Shown in pieces: positions 32,470 to 39,999 of a stretch of DNA of 40,000 nucleotides; the stretch's first letter is position 1, and each line of letters opens with the position of its first letter. The translations under genes and the position numbers were made by a program. Source of the stretch: Elusimicrobiota bacterium. GTDB lineage: Bacteria > Elusimicrobiota > Elusimicrobia > UBA1565 > UBA9628. The stretch lies in contig DAIDHI010000008.1 of assembly GCA_027452025.1 (NCBI GenBank), forward strand, positions 1 to 40,000, read 5' to 3'. Below the pieces are notes generated by a model. That model ran no database searches, was not told where the DNA came from, and was given only the letters and a program-made list of their open reading frames with translations.

Positions 32470-33916
32470 AGAAGCGGCCCTGGGCCTGGAAGTAGTACTT
32501 GCGGGCGCTGCCCTTGCCCATGTAGGAGGCCGAGCCGATCTGGACGAAGTCGGCTCCGGCGGCCAGGGCGAAGTGGTCGAGGACGTTGTAGCGGATGCGG
32601 GTGTCGTATTCCCCCGCCAGCGTCCGGGGCCCGGACGTCACGCGGTCGGCCTGGAACAGGAAGTAGTCGAGGTCCAGGGCGAAGCCCTTGTAGGAAGGCG
32701 GAGTGTAGCCGACCCCGACCACGATGATGCCGCTGTCGCCCTGCTGCAGGCCGCTGAGGGTGCTCGTGGAGTAGTTTCCGCCGAAGGCGCTGTAGGGGCT
32801 GGCGCCGAAGAAGTCGCCGAAGCCGTCCCGCTCCAGGCCGTCGAATTGATGGCCGTGGGACGGGAAGAACGCCCCGTCGGTCGTTCCCCCTCCCGTGCCG
32901 CTGCCGCGGGCCAGCGAGACGCGCGCGATGCCGGGCGTCGACCAGTGATAGATCGGCTGTTTCCACTTGGCCCGGAACACCACGGCGTTGCCGTCGTAGG
33001 TGATATGCGTGGGCGAGGCCGCGGGCGCGACCGTGGGATTCGGGTTGGTCAGATCCTGCCCGTTGGTCGGGGTGGCGACGCCCTTTTCGATCGCCGCCTC
33101 GCCGTCGAAGACCAGGGGCCCGTAGCTGACCTTGTAGTCCACGTCGGTGAAGCTGCGCAGGGCCCGGGAGGCCATGCATTGGTCGGTGTCGCCCGAGCTC
33201 GGATCGGTGTAGGTGCAGCCGTAGACCGGGGCCACGCTGTGGTCGCTTTCGACCAGCTCGTTGAGCTCCCAGGTGCCTTCCGTGGGCAGCAGGACGGAGG
33301 CTCCGAACATGGTCAGGGCCCCGGAGAAAAACGGCGTTTGATAGGGCGCGTTCGCGTTGTTGGGAAACGTCGCGATCAGCGGATTGTGGTCCTCGAAGAC
33401 GAACCCTTGGGCGCTCATCCCCCAGAAGGGCAGGTTTCCCCGCACGGTCACGCCGTCGAAGCCCGCGCCGTCGTCGTCCAGGATCATGCCCGTGCCGAGC
33501 TTGAAGGATTGCCGGCCGAAGGTGGCCTCCACGGGCTTGCCGAACAGATTGTGCACCCGGATGTAGGCGTTTTCGAAAAAAGGCGTGAAGTCGGTCGAGG
33601 GGTAGTTGGCCGCGACGCGGTTGAAGGGCGTGCTCGAGAGCGTGCCGGATGCCCCGGAGGCTCCGAGCGCGTGCATCAGCAGCCCCACATCCATGGTCGT
33701 GTCCTCGGCGCCTTGCGTGGCGAGGTATATCTTGCTGACGGCGATGCCCAGGCGGCCGTCGCTGTACAGGAACGAATGGTCGTTGGGCTCGCTCTTGTTT
33801 AGGTTGAGGTTGGTGTAGTCGACGGCCTTTTCTTTATACGCGGCCGTGACGTCGAGGTTGGCCGCCCGGGAGGCGCCCGCGGCGAGCAGGCACAGCGCGG
33901 CCAGCCCCATCTTCAT
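32468..33916 (-). CDS. Outer-membrane porin-like beta-barrel protein
   Basis: A 482-residue exported protein. The signal peptide is MKMGLAALCLLAAGASRA with cleavage before NLDVTAAYK; ATG 33916 is chosen for this and for AGGA upstream, rather than the longer frame from 33958. The mature part alternates short amphipathic strands and Gly/Asn/Asp-rich loops, with FENAYIRVHNLFGKPVEATFGRQSF (split here by loops) typical of alginate-export-like porins, and ends in an aromatic residue (YYFQAQGRF). Two cysteines in one loop (YGCTYTD and DQCMAS) may form a disulfide. Such barrels allow passive or selective passage of solutes; substrate unknown. It resembles the second porin at 34808-36259 in layout. 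Confidence 0.75.
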   Translation of the reverse strand: MKMGLAALCLLAAGASRAANLDVTAAYKEKAVDYTNLNLNKSEPNDHSFLYSDGRLGIAVSKIYLATQGAEDTTMDVGLLMHALGASGASGTLSSTPFNRVAANYPSTDFTPFFENAYIRVHNLFGKPVEATFGRQSFKLGTGMILDDDGAGFDGVTVRGNLPFWGMSAQGFVFEDHNPLIATFPNNANAPYQTPFFSGALTMFGASVLLPTEGTWELNELVESDHSVAPVYGCTYTDPSSGDTDQCMASRALRSFTDVDYKVSYGPLVFDGEAAIEKGVATPTNGQDLTNPNPTVAPAASPTHITYDGNAVVFRAKWKQPIYHWSTPGIARVSLARGSGTGGGTTDGAFFPSHGHQFDGLERDGFGDFFGASPYSAFGGNYSTSTLSGLQQGDSGIIVVGVGYTPPSYKGFALDLDYFLFQADRVTSGPRTLAGEYDTRIRYNVLDHFALAAGADFVQIGSASYMGKGSARKYYFQAQGRF

Positions 33917-33982
33917 GCGGTCCAATCCTACTAAAAAGCCCTTGTAACGTAAATGCAATGCGCCGGGCAGGATAACAGGGGC

Positions 33983-34522
33983 CTAGGACTTTGTCAATGA
34001 CGCCAGGCGGTCGGAGACTCTCCTTGCGTCGCAGCTGGCCTTCAGTTGGGACTGGTCCAGATCGTCGGCGATCACGCGCAGCAGGCGGCGCACATCCTCA
34101 TAGTCCTGGCCGCCGCCGGCCTCGAGCTTCATGGCGATGAGGTCCTCGGGAGTCACGATCGGGATTCTCAAGGCGCCAACGGCCACGCTCTTGGCCCGGT
34201 CCAAGGCCGCGATATCGGCGTTGCTGCGGGCGGGCAAAAGGTCCACGGGGAGCCCGCCTGACTTGGGCTGGGCGCGGATGAGGCCGGGCACGGGGTCTCC
34301 GGGCTCTCCCTGGCGCCATTCCGCGTCGAAGGCTCGGGACAGCGCCGCGAGAAGAGCCTTGCGGCGGCTTGTCGGGAGCTCGATGAGCACATCGACGTCC
34401 TCCGAAGCCCGCACGACTCCCCAGGCGACGACCGCCCAGCCGCCGATGAGAGCGTGGACGACGCCGGTTTCGCGTAGGACGTCTAGAACGGCCTTTAGCT
34501 CGACCGGGAGGCCGTCGCTCAT
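33983..34522 (-). CDS. Nucleotidyltransferase-fold protein
   Basis: A 179-residue protein with the minimal nucleotidyltransferase (polymerase-beta-like) fold: GGWAVVAWGVVRASEDVDVLIEL (discontinuous motif: GG, then the two Asp of D-V-D, residues ~27-48), a third acidic strand in LPVDLLPA, and TPEDLIAMKLEAGGGQDYEDVRRLL, as in AbiEii/MNT-type and DUF6036-like proteins. The K-x-x-x-x-x-x-x-D segment is typical of this group. Such proteins are often toxin or antitoxin halves that modify tRNA or a partner protein. Its ATG overlaps the stop of a 56-residue gene (ATGA at 34519), forming a two-gene unit. Partner function is unknown. Confidence 0.75.
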   Translation of the reverse strand: MSDGLPVELKAVLDVLRETGVVHALIGGWAVVAWGVVRASEDVDVLIELPTSRRKALLAALSRAFDAEWRQGEPGDPVPGLIRAQPKSGGLPVDLLPARSNADIAALDRAKSVAVGALRIPIVTPEDLIAMKLEAGGGQDYEDVRRLLRVIADDLDQSQLKASCDARRVSDRLASLTKS

Positions 34523-34689
34523 GGAGCGGACTTGCGGCTGCGCCGGGAGGCCAGGTAGGAGCGTCCCGCGTCACGCATCCGTAGGGCGAAGGCCGTCATC
34601 TCCGTTGCCCGTTTGAGCCGTTGGGCCGGCGTCAGCGAGCGCCACAGAGCCTCCTGGCTCTTCTTCTTTCGCCTGCGCAGCGTCTCCAT
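34519..34689 (-). CDS. Short basic partner gene of the nucleotidyltransferase
   Basis: A 56-residue basic protein (METLRRRKKKSQEALWRSL, then TPAQRLKRATEMTAFALRM and a Ser/Arg-rich end). It is helical and without a membrane segment. It is translationally coupled to the nucleotidyltransferase through ATGA. Short helical ORFs in this position before nucleotidyltransferase genes are common in small accessory modules, where they may act as partner or antitoxin. GAGGT lies very close to the ATG, so initiation is uncertain. No family is recognised with confidence. Confidence 0.55.
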   Translation of the reverse strand: METLRRRKKKSQEALWRSLTPAQRLKRATEMTAFALRMRDAGRSYLASRRSRKSAP

Positions 34690-34749
34690 ACCTCGATTGT
34701 AACGGCCTCATCCGGTCCTGTCAATCGCCGGCTATCCGCGCGGATAGCA

Positions 34750-34782
34750 TAAAAGAAAAACCCCCCGGGCAAGCCCGAGGGG
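34750..34782 (-). terminator. Intrinsic terminator of the major porin gene
   Basis: On the bottom strand CCCC-TCGGGC, loop TT, and GCCCG-GGGG form a strong stem followed by TTTTTCTTTT. It lies 26 bases past the stop at 34808. Confidence 0.9.
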
Positions 34783-34807
34783 TTCTTCTTACGAGGTTTT
34801 AACTGGG

Positions 34808-36259
34808 TTAGAACTTGACCGACGTGTCGAAGCTGAACAGCGTGGCCGTGGAGGCTCCGCCCGTTCGGCTGCCGGACGAGAGGTTCATCCCGTTGACGGC
34901 GCCGCCCGCCCAGAACTCGCCCGCGGCAACGTTGAACGCCACGTTGTCGGAGTGCTTCCAGGTCAGGTTGACATCGGCTTCCGAGCCGATGTGCTTGTTG
35001 CCGGCCGCGGCCGTGGTGCCCAGCTCTTCCTGCTCGCCGAGCGCCGACTGGAAGTAGTAGTCCCAGTAGGCCACGCCCATCGTCAGCTTGCTGAGCGCCG
35101 CCGGGGTCGCCTTGAGGCCGGCGCCCCAGATGGTGCGGTCACCCACGCCGCCATTGGAGAAGGTCGACATGTCGCCCGTCATGCCGTCGAGCGAGCTGAA
35201 GAACCCGTAGATGCCGCCCGGGCGGTAGTCGGGGTTGATGCCGGCGAACTGATAGTTCTTGTTGTTGTTCGCGCCGCCGCTGGCATCGGCGAACTCGCCC
35301 CAGGGCTCGACGGAGGCCACTCCGAGGTCGGCCTTGGCGCCGACGTCGGCCTTAACGGCCCAGCCGTCGTAGTTGGCGGCCGTCGGACCCATGAGAGCGG
35401 TCCTGTTCTCGCCGAAGTCCTTGGCGACCTCAGCCTTCAAGTAGGCAGGGCCGGCAGAGACCTTGCCCTTGAGGCCGGCCACGTAGAGGTAATCATTGGC
35501 GGAGGGAGCCGCGCCGACGGCGCTAAGATGCGTCTCCTTCTCCCAGACGTAAGCTCCGCCGTTGGCCATGCTGTTGCCCTTGATGGTCAGGTTGAGGCCC
35601 TGGACGTCCACCTGCGTGGCGTCGGAGCCGATGTGGGTCGTGCCGCCAAGCGAAGTGCCCAGCGGGCCAGCCATCGTCGGAATGTTGAACTTGCCGGCGA
35701 GGCCAGTCAGCCCGATCATGTCATTGGACCAGTCGAACCGGGCCGCGTCGATGGCCGAAACGGCCAAGCCGAAGAGGTTCTGGTAGGGTCCGAAGTAGAT
35801 GATCATGTCGCCCGGGTTGCCGTAGAACTGGCGGCCCAGGGTGACATCGACGGCTCCAAAGACCTTATCGATCTTGATGTAGGCCTGGTCCAGCAGGATG
35901 CTGTCGAGGAGCCCGGTGGTGTTGCCGCCGATCATTTGCTGGCTGTTGCTTCCGGGGCCGGACACGATGCCCGCCGCGCCGTTGTTCTGACCCCAATGGA
36001 AGTTGTTGTCCGTCAGGGTCGTCATCGCATGGACGTCATCCAGCAGGTCGAAGCCCGTGTTCAACATCAGCCGGGCTTGGGCGTCGCCGATCTGGTCGTA
36101 CTTGGACGTGCTGAAGTCCGTGACGTTATTGGCGGACGTGGCCTGCAGGTCGATGCTGCCATCAACCTTCACGTTCTTGAGGACATCGGCGTAAGCCTGG
36201 CTATACGGAAGCAGCATCGCCAGGGCCAGTGCCGATCCCAGGAGCTTCTTGTTTTGCAC
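34808..36259 (-). CDS. Probable major outer-membrane porin
   Basis: A 483-residue exported beta-barrel protein. The start is GTG 36259 with a perfect AAGGAGGT just upstream; the signal peptide is MQNKKLLGSALALAML followed by LPYSQAYA, cleaved before DVLKNVKVDG. The mature chain begins VDGSIDLQATSANN and shows repeated amphipathic strands with loops such as DQAYIKIDKVFGAVDVTLGRQ (two parts), a pattern of alginate-export-like porins, and ends in Phe (FDTSVKF) as barrel proteins do. Strong ribosome site, strong promoter, structured leader and strong terminator suggest high expression. Substrate unknown. Confidence 0.8.
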   Translation of the reverse strand: MQNKKLLGSALALAMLLPYSQAYADVLKNVKVDGSIDLQATSANNVTDFSTSKYDQIGDAQARLMLNTGFDLLDDVHAMTTLTDNNFHWGQNNGAAGIVSGPGSNSQQMIGGNTTGLLDSILLDQAYIKIDKVFGAVDVTLGRQFYGNPGDMIIYFGPYQNLFGLAVSAIDAARFDWSNDMIGLTGLAGKFNIPTMAGPLGTSLGGTTHIGSDATQVDVQGLNLTIKGNSMANGGAYVWEKETHLSAVGAAPSANDYLYVAGLKGKVSAGPAYLKAEVAKDFGENRTALMGPTAANYDGWAVKADVGAKADLGVASVEPWGEFADASGGANNNKNYQFAGINPDYRPGGIYGFFSSLDGMTGDMSTFSNGGVGDRTIWGAGLKATPAALSKLTMGVAYWDYYFQSALGEQEELGTTAAAGNKHIGSEADVNLTWKHSDNVAFNVAAGEFWAGGAVNGMNLSSGSRTGGASTATLFSFDTSVKF

Positions 36260-36277
36260 TGTTACCTCCTTACCTGT

Positions 36278-36375
36278 AAGCCCCGCCGAAGCGGGGGCTT
36301 TGCTCATGCCCCGCGCTTGCGGGGCCTACGTGCCTCAGGAGCGCTGCCTCAGTCCCCCTTTTCGGGCCTTCTGAG
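36278..36375 (-). promoter_or_regulatory. Three-hairpin 5' leader of the major porin mRNA
   Basis: The ~130-base leader between the promoter and GTG 36259 can fold into three stems on the bottom strand: CTCAG/CTGAG enclosing CCC-GAAAA-GGG (36348-36375), GCCCCGC/GCGGGGC with an AAGC loop (36308-36325), and AAGCCCCGC/GCGGGGGCTT with one bulge (36278-36300). None matches a riboswitch I know. They may protect the message or control access to the AAGGAGGT site directly downstream. Confidence 0.6.
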
Positions 36376-36395
36376 TCTCCCTATGAGCGGTCCCG

Positions 36396-36425
36396 ATTCT
36401 AGAATACGTGACGAAAATATGTCAA
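36396..36425 (-). promoter_or_regulatory. Sigma-70-type promoter of the major porin gene
   Basis: On the bottom strand TTGACA (36425-36420) and TAGAAT (36401-36396) with an 18-base spacer. Transcription would start near 36389, giving a leader of about 130 bases. Confidence 0.7.
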
Positions 36426-36493
36426 TCGTTTTCTTGCCGTTTTACTGTGTACCTTTTGTCATCCAGTATCATTGCGTTTCAGGCACAAACAAG

Positions 36494-36522
36494 AAGCGGA
36501 TTCCTCGTCGAGGAATCCGCTT
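36494..36522 (-). terminator. Terminator hairpin of the TPR gene
   Basis: A 14-base perfect stem (AAGCGGATTCCTCG and its complement) around a single central base, 26 bases past the stop of the TPR gene. On the bottom strand it is followed by CTTGTTTGTG, moderately T-rich. It is almost symmetrical, so it could act weakly on both strands. Confidence 0.7.
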
Positions 36523-36547
36523 CGAAGCCCTAGGGACGTCGGCTGGC

Positions 36548-37225
36548 TTATTTGTTGCCTTTCTTGGGCGCGGGCGGCGCAAGCTGCGCTTGCGCCCAGG
36601 CGGCGAAGGAGGTCTCGGGGTATTGCAGGGCGATCTTCTGCAGGGTCGCCTTGGCTTCGTCGGTCTTTCCTTGGGCCATCAGCACGCGGGCCAGGCAGGC
36701 GTGGACCTGCGGGGCCAGGAAGTTGTCGGGATAGGTGTCCAGGAACCGTCGCGCGCTGGCGGCGGAGGCGTCGAGCTGGCCCAGGGCCTCCTGGGTGATG
36801 GTGAGGTCGCTGAGCGCGTAGGACAGGAGCTGCTTGGGGCTGCCGTTTTGCAGGAGCTCGGAGTAGCGGGCCGCGGCGTCCTGGTATTTCCCCTCTTGAT
36901 AAAGCATGTCGCCGGCCAGAAGCAGCCCGAAGCCGGAGGCCGTGGCCCCGGGTTGGGCCTGGACCAGGGCGTCGACTTGCTGCAGCGCGGCCGGGGGATT
37001 GCCGGAGAACGCCAGGGCCTGCGCCATGCCCAGGCGGTCCCAAGCCTCGTCCTTATTGGTCTGCCAGCGGTGGAGGGCCAGGCCGCCGAAGAGGAGCAAG
37101 GCGATGGAGGCCACGGCGCCGATGCCGGCCGTCTGACGGTTGGCCAGCGCCCATTTCACGCCCTTGGCGAGGGTGTCTTGAAGCTCGTCTTGCTTGACCT
37201 GCTGTCTGGCCCAGTGCTTTCCCAT
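36548..37225 (-). CDS. YfgM-like membrane-anchored TPR protein
   Basis: A 225-residue protein with a cytoplasmic N-tail (MGKHWARQQVKQDELQDTL), one membrane helix (about 33-50, AGIGAVASIALLLFGGLAL), and then TPR-like helices through the end (AWDRLGMAQALAFSGNPPAAL, LLAGDMLYQEGKYQDAAARY, VHACLARVLMAQGKTDEAKAT). This is the layout of YfgM/CpoB-like proteins; YfgM of E. coli binds the SecYEG translocon and periplasmic chaperones. The family resemblance is by architecture only. It is transcribed alone with its own terminator and follows tRNA-Arg. Confidence 0.7.
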   Translation of the reverse strand: MGKHWARQQVKQDELQDTLAKGVKWALANRQTAGIGAVASIALLLFGGLALHRWQTNKDEAWDRLGMAQALAFSGNPPAALQQVDALVQAQPGATASGFGLLLAGDMLYQEGKYQDAAARYSELLQNGSPKQLLSYALSDLTITQEALGQLDASAASARRFLDTYPDNFLAPQVHACLARVLMAQGKTDEAKATLQKIALQYPETSFAAWAQAQLAPPAPKKGNK

Positions 37226-37246
37226 GTTTCCTTACCTTAATAAAAG

Positions 37247-37318
37247 TGCCCCGAGAGGGAATCGAACCCCCATCCTCTCCTTAGGACGGAGTAGCTCTAT
37301 CCATTGAGCTATCGGGGC
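37247..37318 (-). tRNA. tRNA-Arg (anticodon CCU)
   Basis: The reverse strand folds as a 72-base cloverleaf: acceptor GCCCCGA/TCGGGGC with discriminator A, anticodon loop GTCCTAA giving CCU, T-loop TTCGATT. The first anticodon-stem pair looks mismatched (A-A). CCA is not encoded. The 5' base coincides with the end of an integrase remnant reading frame. Confidence 0.9.
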
Positions 37319-37430
37319 TATTGATTGATATTATCAGTATTTTTCCTGATTTGCGAATCCGGCGAAAATCGCTTGGTGTCCATATAGTGTCCATCCCGCC
37401 CCAATTCCACGGGCATGCGGAGCCGGAAGC
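37318..37430 (-). pseudogene. Remnant of an integrase C-terminus
   Basis: On the bottom strand this stretch encodes MPVELGRDGHYMDT followed by KRFSPDSQIRKNTDNINQ and a stop that touches the tRNA-Arg 5' end. The first 14 residues are identical to the tail of the integrase at 38311-38814. Similarity fades upstream of the Met with one indel. It is therefore a duplicated or left-behind end of the integrase gene, on the far side of the BRO-N gene. Confidence 0.7.
37374..37417. repeat. Direct repeat, copy 1 (attachment-like)
   Basis: 44 bases nearly identical (one C/T change) to 38319-38362, in the same orientation, bracketing the BRO-N gene. Each copy contains GTGTCCAT twice. The repeat corresponds to the last codons of the integrase gene. 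Confidence 0.85.
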
Positions 37431-37435
37431 ATCCA

Positions 37436-38314
37436 TCATTTTCGCTTGCTCCTTTTCAGAGGGCCTTTGCGAATGAGCCGGCCAGCTTCCTTGGACGACT
37501 GCGCAAGGGAAAGATAATTCTCGCGGGTGGCAACCTCCCGGCCGCTTTTCTTTTCCAGTTCGCGGCGGGCGTTTCCGGCCACGGTCCCGCCAGCATTGGC
37601 CGCTTGTTTGTTCTCGGGGAAGCCCTGGGCGTCGCGGTTGCGGGCGATCTCGGTCGTGGCGGCTTCGCCCAGCATGGAGAAGATCAACTCCAGATCGGTC
37701 ATGTGGTCGCGGAGGTTCTCACGCCGCAGGCGCTTGAACTCGGCGTATTGGTTGGGCGTCATGCCGAAGGTCGCCTTGGATATTTCGGCGGTGAGGATGG
37801 CGTACTCGCGCGCCTCCCGCACGCCGCGTTTCTTCCATTCGTCGGTCAACTCGTCACGGATGGCAATGGATCGCATCCGCTTCTCGATCCAATCATCGGA
37901 GTAGCCTTTGGCCTTGTAGAGCGCCCGTGTTCGCTTGGTGGCAAGCTCGGGGTCCTCGATCTCCTGAATGCGCTCGTAGCCGACCTTGGCAAGCCAGCGC
38001 TTGAACGGCTCGGCCTTGGAACTTGGTATGGACTGAATCAGACGAAAAAGCCCTTCGGTATTGGCGCAGTTTAGATTCTGTGCGCCTCCAGCGGTGGAAA
38101 TAGCAAGGGGGGTGGCAATTTGCCCCCACCCTTTGGCGATCTCAGGGTCGCGGCGGCGCATGTCCTTTATATAGCCCTGAGGATCAATCGAGTCAGTCAG
38201 CGCGGCGACGACGTCCGCGATGACAAACCACCATTCGTTGTTATGAATGGTGCGCCGAACCTCCTTGCGCTGAAATAAGGCGATGCGAGTCTCGGACCTT
38301 GGCGCTTCGCTCAT
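37436..38314 (-). CDS. BRO-N domain (phage antirepressor-like) protein
   Basis: A 292-residue protein of the widespread BRO-N/DinD-like group. The BRO-N domain occupies ~10-110: IALFQRKEVRRTIHNNEWWFV, then IADVVAALTDSIDPQGYIKDM and CANTEGLFRLIQSIPSSKAEPF. The C-terminal part is the conserved block with RALYKAKGYSDDWIEKRM, LTAEISKATFGMTPNQY, MTDLELIFSMLGEAATTEIA and NAGGTVAGNARRELEKKSG. Viral and prophage BRO proteins bind DNA or counter repressors; the role of this cellular-mobile type is unproven. Its ATG overlaps the integrase stop (ATGA), so the two are coupled. The 44-bp direct repeats flank it, suggesting it moved in as a cassette. Confidence 0.85.
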   Translation of the reverse strand: MSEAPRSETRIALFQRKEVRRTIHNNEWWFVIADVVAALTDSIDPQGYIKDMRRRDPEIAKGWGQIATPLAISTAGGAQNLNCANTEGLFRLIQSIPSSKAEPFKRWLAKVGYERIQEIEDPELATKRTRALYKAKGYSDDWIEKRMRSIAIRDELTDEWKKRGVREAREYAILTAEISKATFGMTPNQYAEFKRLRRENLRDHMTDLELIFSMLGEAATTEIARNRDAQGFPENKQAANAGGTVAGNARRELEKKSGREVATRENYLSLAQSSKEAGRLIRKGPLKRSKRK

Positions 38315-38814
38315 GGCGTGGTGTCCATATAGTGTCCATCCCGTCCCAATTCCACGGGCATGGCCGAGTCGAAGGCATCGATTTTGGCGGAGAGGTGGCC
38401 CTTGGCCAGATGGGCGTAGCGCTGCGTCATTTCCGGCGAGCTGTGGCCCAAAAGCTTTTGCAAGGACGGCAGGTCGCCGGTGCGCATGATGAAGTGCGAG
38501 GCGAAGGTGTGGCGCAGGTCGTGAAAGCGGAAATCCCGAATCTCGGCGGCGATCATCGCGTGTTTGAAGTGGACGCGCAGCGTGATCTCGGGGACTCCGA
38601 ACACAGGCCCTTCTTTCTTGACGCCAAGGGACGCGAGAGTCTCGACCAGCTTCCGGCCCATCGGAAGCTCGCGCGGCTTGCCCGACTTGGATTGTAGGAT
38701 ATAAATCAGCCGCCGCTCAATGTCGACGTTCTCCCACCTCAGCGCGTGGAGCTCGCCGCGGCGCATGCCGGTCAACAGCGCGCAGACGAGCACCGGACGG
38801 ATGCGGTCGCTGGC
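38311..38814 (-). pseudogene. Tyrosine integrase lacking its N-terminal half
   Basis: The catalytic domain of a tyrosine recombinase is complete: R11 in LLTGMRRGE, K36 in QSKSGK, H91/R94 in FHDLRHTFAS, H117 in LGHSS, and nucleophile Y126 in QRYAHL (numbered from GTG 38793). The reading frame continues upstream as ASDRIRP to about 38814 and then meets IS3-type sequence, so the arm- and core-binding domains are gone and the protein is probably inactive. It is followed by the coupled BRO-N gene. Its last codons form one of the 44-bp direct repeats. Confidence 0.85.
38319..38362. repeat. Direct repeat, copy 2 (attachment-like)
   Basis: Partner of the copy at 37374-37417 (43 of 44 bases equal), here forming the 3' end of the truncated integrase gene. 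Confidence 0.85.
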
Positions 38815-38817
38815 GCA

Positions 38818-39123
38818 TCGAGCGTCAGATCGGCCACGATCTGTTTCAGGCGCCGATTTTCTTCTTCAAGCACGCGCAGCCGCCGGACCTCGCTGATCGT
38901 TAGGCCGCCGAATTTGTCCTTCCACTTGTAGAACGTCGTTTCGCTGATCGCGTGCTTGCGGCAGAGCTCGGACGTTTTCATCCCGGCTTCCGATTCCTTC
39001 AGGACGCCGATGATCTGCTCTTCGGTGTGTCGCTTGGCCATTTCTTGAGTCCTCCGTTCGTGGTTTTATCACTTCGGACTCAACTTTCAAATGGCCCAGT
39101 TTTCGGGGGGAAGGTCGCATTCA
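38818..39123 (-). mobile_element. IS3-family fragment with OrfA and one end
   Basis: OrfA (start 39041) encodes an IS3-type HTH/leucine-zipper protein: RHTEEQIIGVLKESEAGMK, ELCRKHAISETTFYKWKDKF, then VRRLRVLEEENRRLKQIVADL. The family match ends at about residue 75 (38817), after which the frame runs into integrase sequence and stops at 38772. OrfB, with the DDE catalytic domain, is absent. Upstream of OrfA the sequence ending CAGTTTTCGGGGGGAAGG (39098-39114) looks like the IS terminal repeat, with the outer edge somewhere in 39114-39123. It is a dead fragment that replaced the 5' half of the integrase. Confidence 0.8.
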
Positions 39124-39167
39124 GCTCGGAAATACTACAATCTCATGAACCAAGCTGAGGAAAAACG

Positions 39168-39881
39168 ATGACAATATATGCTCCATCCGAACGTGAAATG
39201 TGGGTACGCACACCGCGTGAGCCAGAAAGTCTGTTGAATGACGATCAGATCAACACGAAATATAGTTCACGAGAATTACGGATCGTCACCGAGACAAATC
39301 GCGAACTCCTCCCCAATTTCGTCGAAGCCCTAAAAAGGCCTGACTGGATGGTGACACGCCCTTTTTATCAGCGACGCCAAAGATGGGACCCCGAACGCCA
39401 ATCGAAACTGATCGAGTCCTTCATCATGAACATTCCGGTCCCCCCCCTGTTCGTATTTGAATCAGACCTTGCGAAGTATGAAGTCATGGATGGACAGCAA
39501 CGCATCACTGCGATCCGAGATTTTTTTTCCAATTCCCTCATCCTGTCCGGTCTCGAGCAATGGCCGGAACTCAATGGCAGAACGTATCTAAAGCTGCCAT
39601 CCCAGATCAAGAAAGGGATAGATCGCCGTGCGATATCGTACACAGTTCTCCTCAGAGAATCGGCGGAAACGACTGAAGAGCAAATGCTTCTTCGTCAAAT
39701 GGTGTTCGAGCGCCTAAACACTGGCGGAGTTGAGTTGTCGCAGCAAGAAGTTCGCAATTGTTTGTATCAAGGTCCTTTCAATGAAATGCTGCTGCGGTTG
39801 GCAAAGAACGATCATTTTCGCCGCGCCTGGGGAGTTCCCCAATGCACTACGTCTGAAGACACCTGTAGCGTTCCAGCTTAA
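39168..39881 (+). CDS. DUF262 protein, truncated at its C-terminus
   Basis: A 237-residue chain. Residues ~55-160 hold the DUF262 (GmrSD-N/ParB-Srx-like) motifs: FYQRRQRWDPERQSKLIESF, IPVPPLFVFE, and the signature YEVMDGQQRITAIRDFF with D-G-Q-Q-R. Later FERLNTGGVELSQQEVRNCLY is also typical. The homology ends near LAKNDHFRRAWGVP (~39840); the last ~14 residues come from inserted sequence, so the C-terminal part is lost. DUF262 modules are found in anti-phage proteins (GmrS of GmrSD cuts modified DNA). GAGG precedes ATG 39168. Low GC and location next to IS fragments indicate horizontal origin. Confidence 0.75.
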   Translation: MTIYAPSEREMWVRTPREPESLLNDDQINTKYSSRELRIVTETNRELLPNFVEALKRPDWMVTRPFYQRRQRWDPERQSKLIESFIMNIPVPPLFVFESDLAKYEVMDGQQRITAIRDFFSNSLILSGLEQWPELNGRTYLKLPSQIKKGIDRRAISYTVLLRESAETTEEQMLLRQMVFERLNTGGVELSQQEVRNCLYQGPFNEMLLRLAKNDHFRRAWGVPQCTTSEDTCSVPA

Positions 39882-39894
39882 ACTGGACACTTGC

Positions 39895-39999
39895 TTACTG
39901 ACGGTTTAGCGTCGTCCCTCCGCGGTTCTCCGACCTGCGCCGCTCAAGCGTCTTGCGCCTGATGAGCGCCCTGCGCTTCAAGATCTTCTTCAGCCTGCC
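39895..39999 (-). CDS. C-terminal end of a transposase-like protein (partial)
   Basis: An open bottom-strand frame enters from the right edge and ends at TAA 39895, encoding a very basic tail (GRLKKILKRRALIRRK, then TLERRRSENRGGTTLNRQ). Just outside the stop lies the near-palindrome TCCAGCTTAAACTGGA (39872-39887), which looks like an insertion-sequence end, and the DUF262 gene is broken a few tens of bases further. I infer an insertion sequence that extends past the window; the family cannot be named. Confidence 0.4.
   Translation of the reverse strand, partial: GRLKKILKRRALIRRKTLERRRSENRGGTTLNRQ

Noticed and set aside
36278..36375. Known riboswitch (SAM, cobalamin, TPP, c-di-GMP) in the porin leader
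   Set aside because: None of the conserved core sequences of these classes could be found; only generic hairpins are seen.
37247..37318. tRNA-Arg as attachment site of the right-hand integrase
   Set aside because: Its 3' end points away from the island, and no copy of tRNA sequence is found on the far side; the clear direct repeats are in the integrase tail instead.
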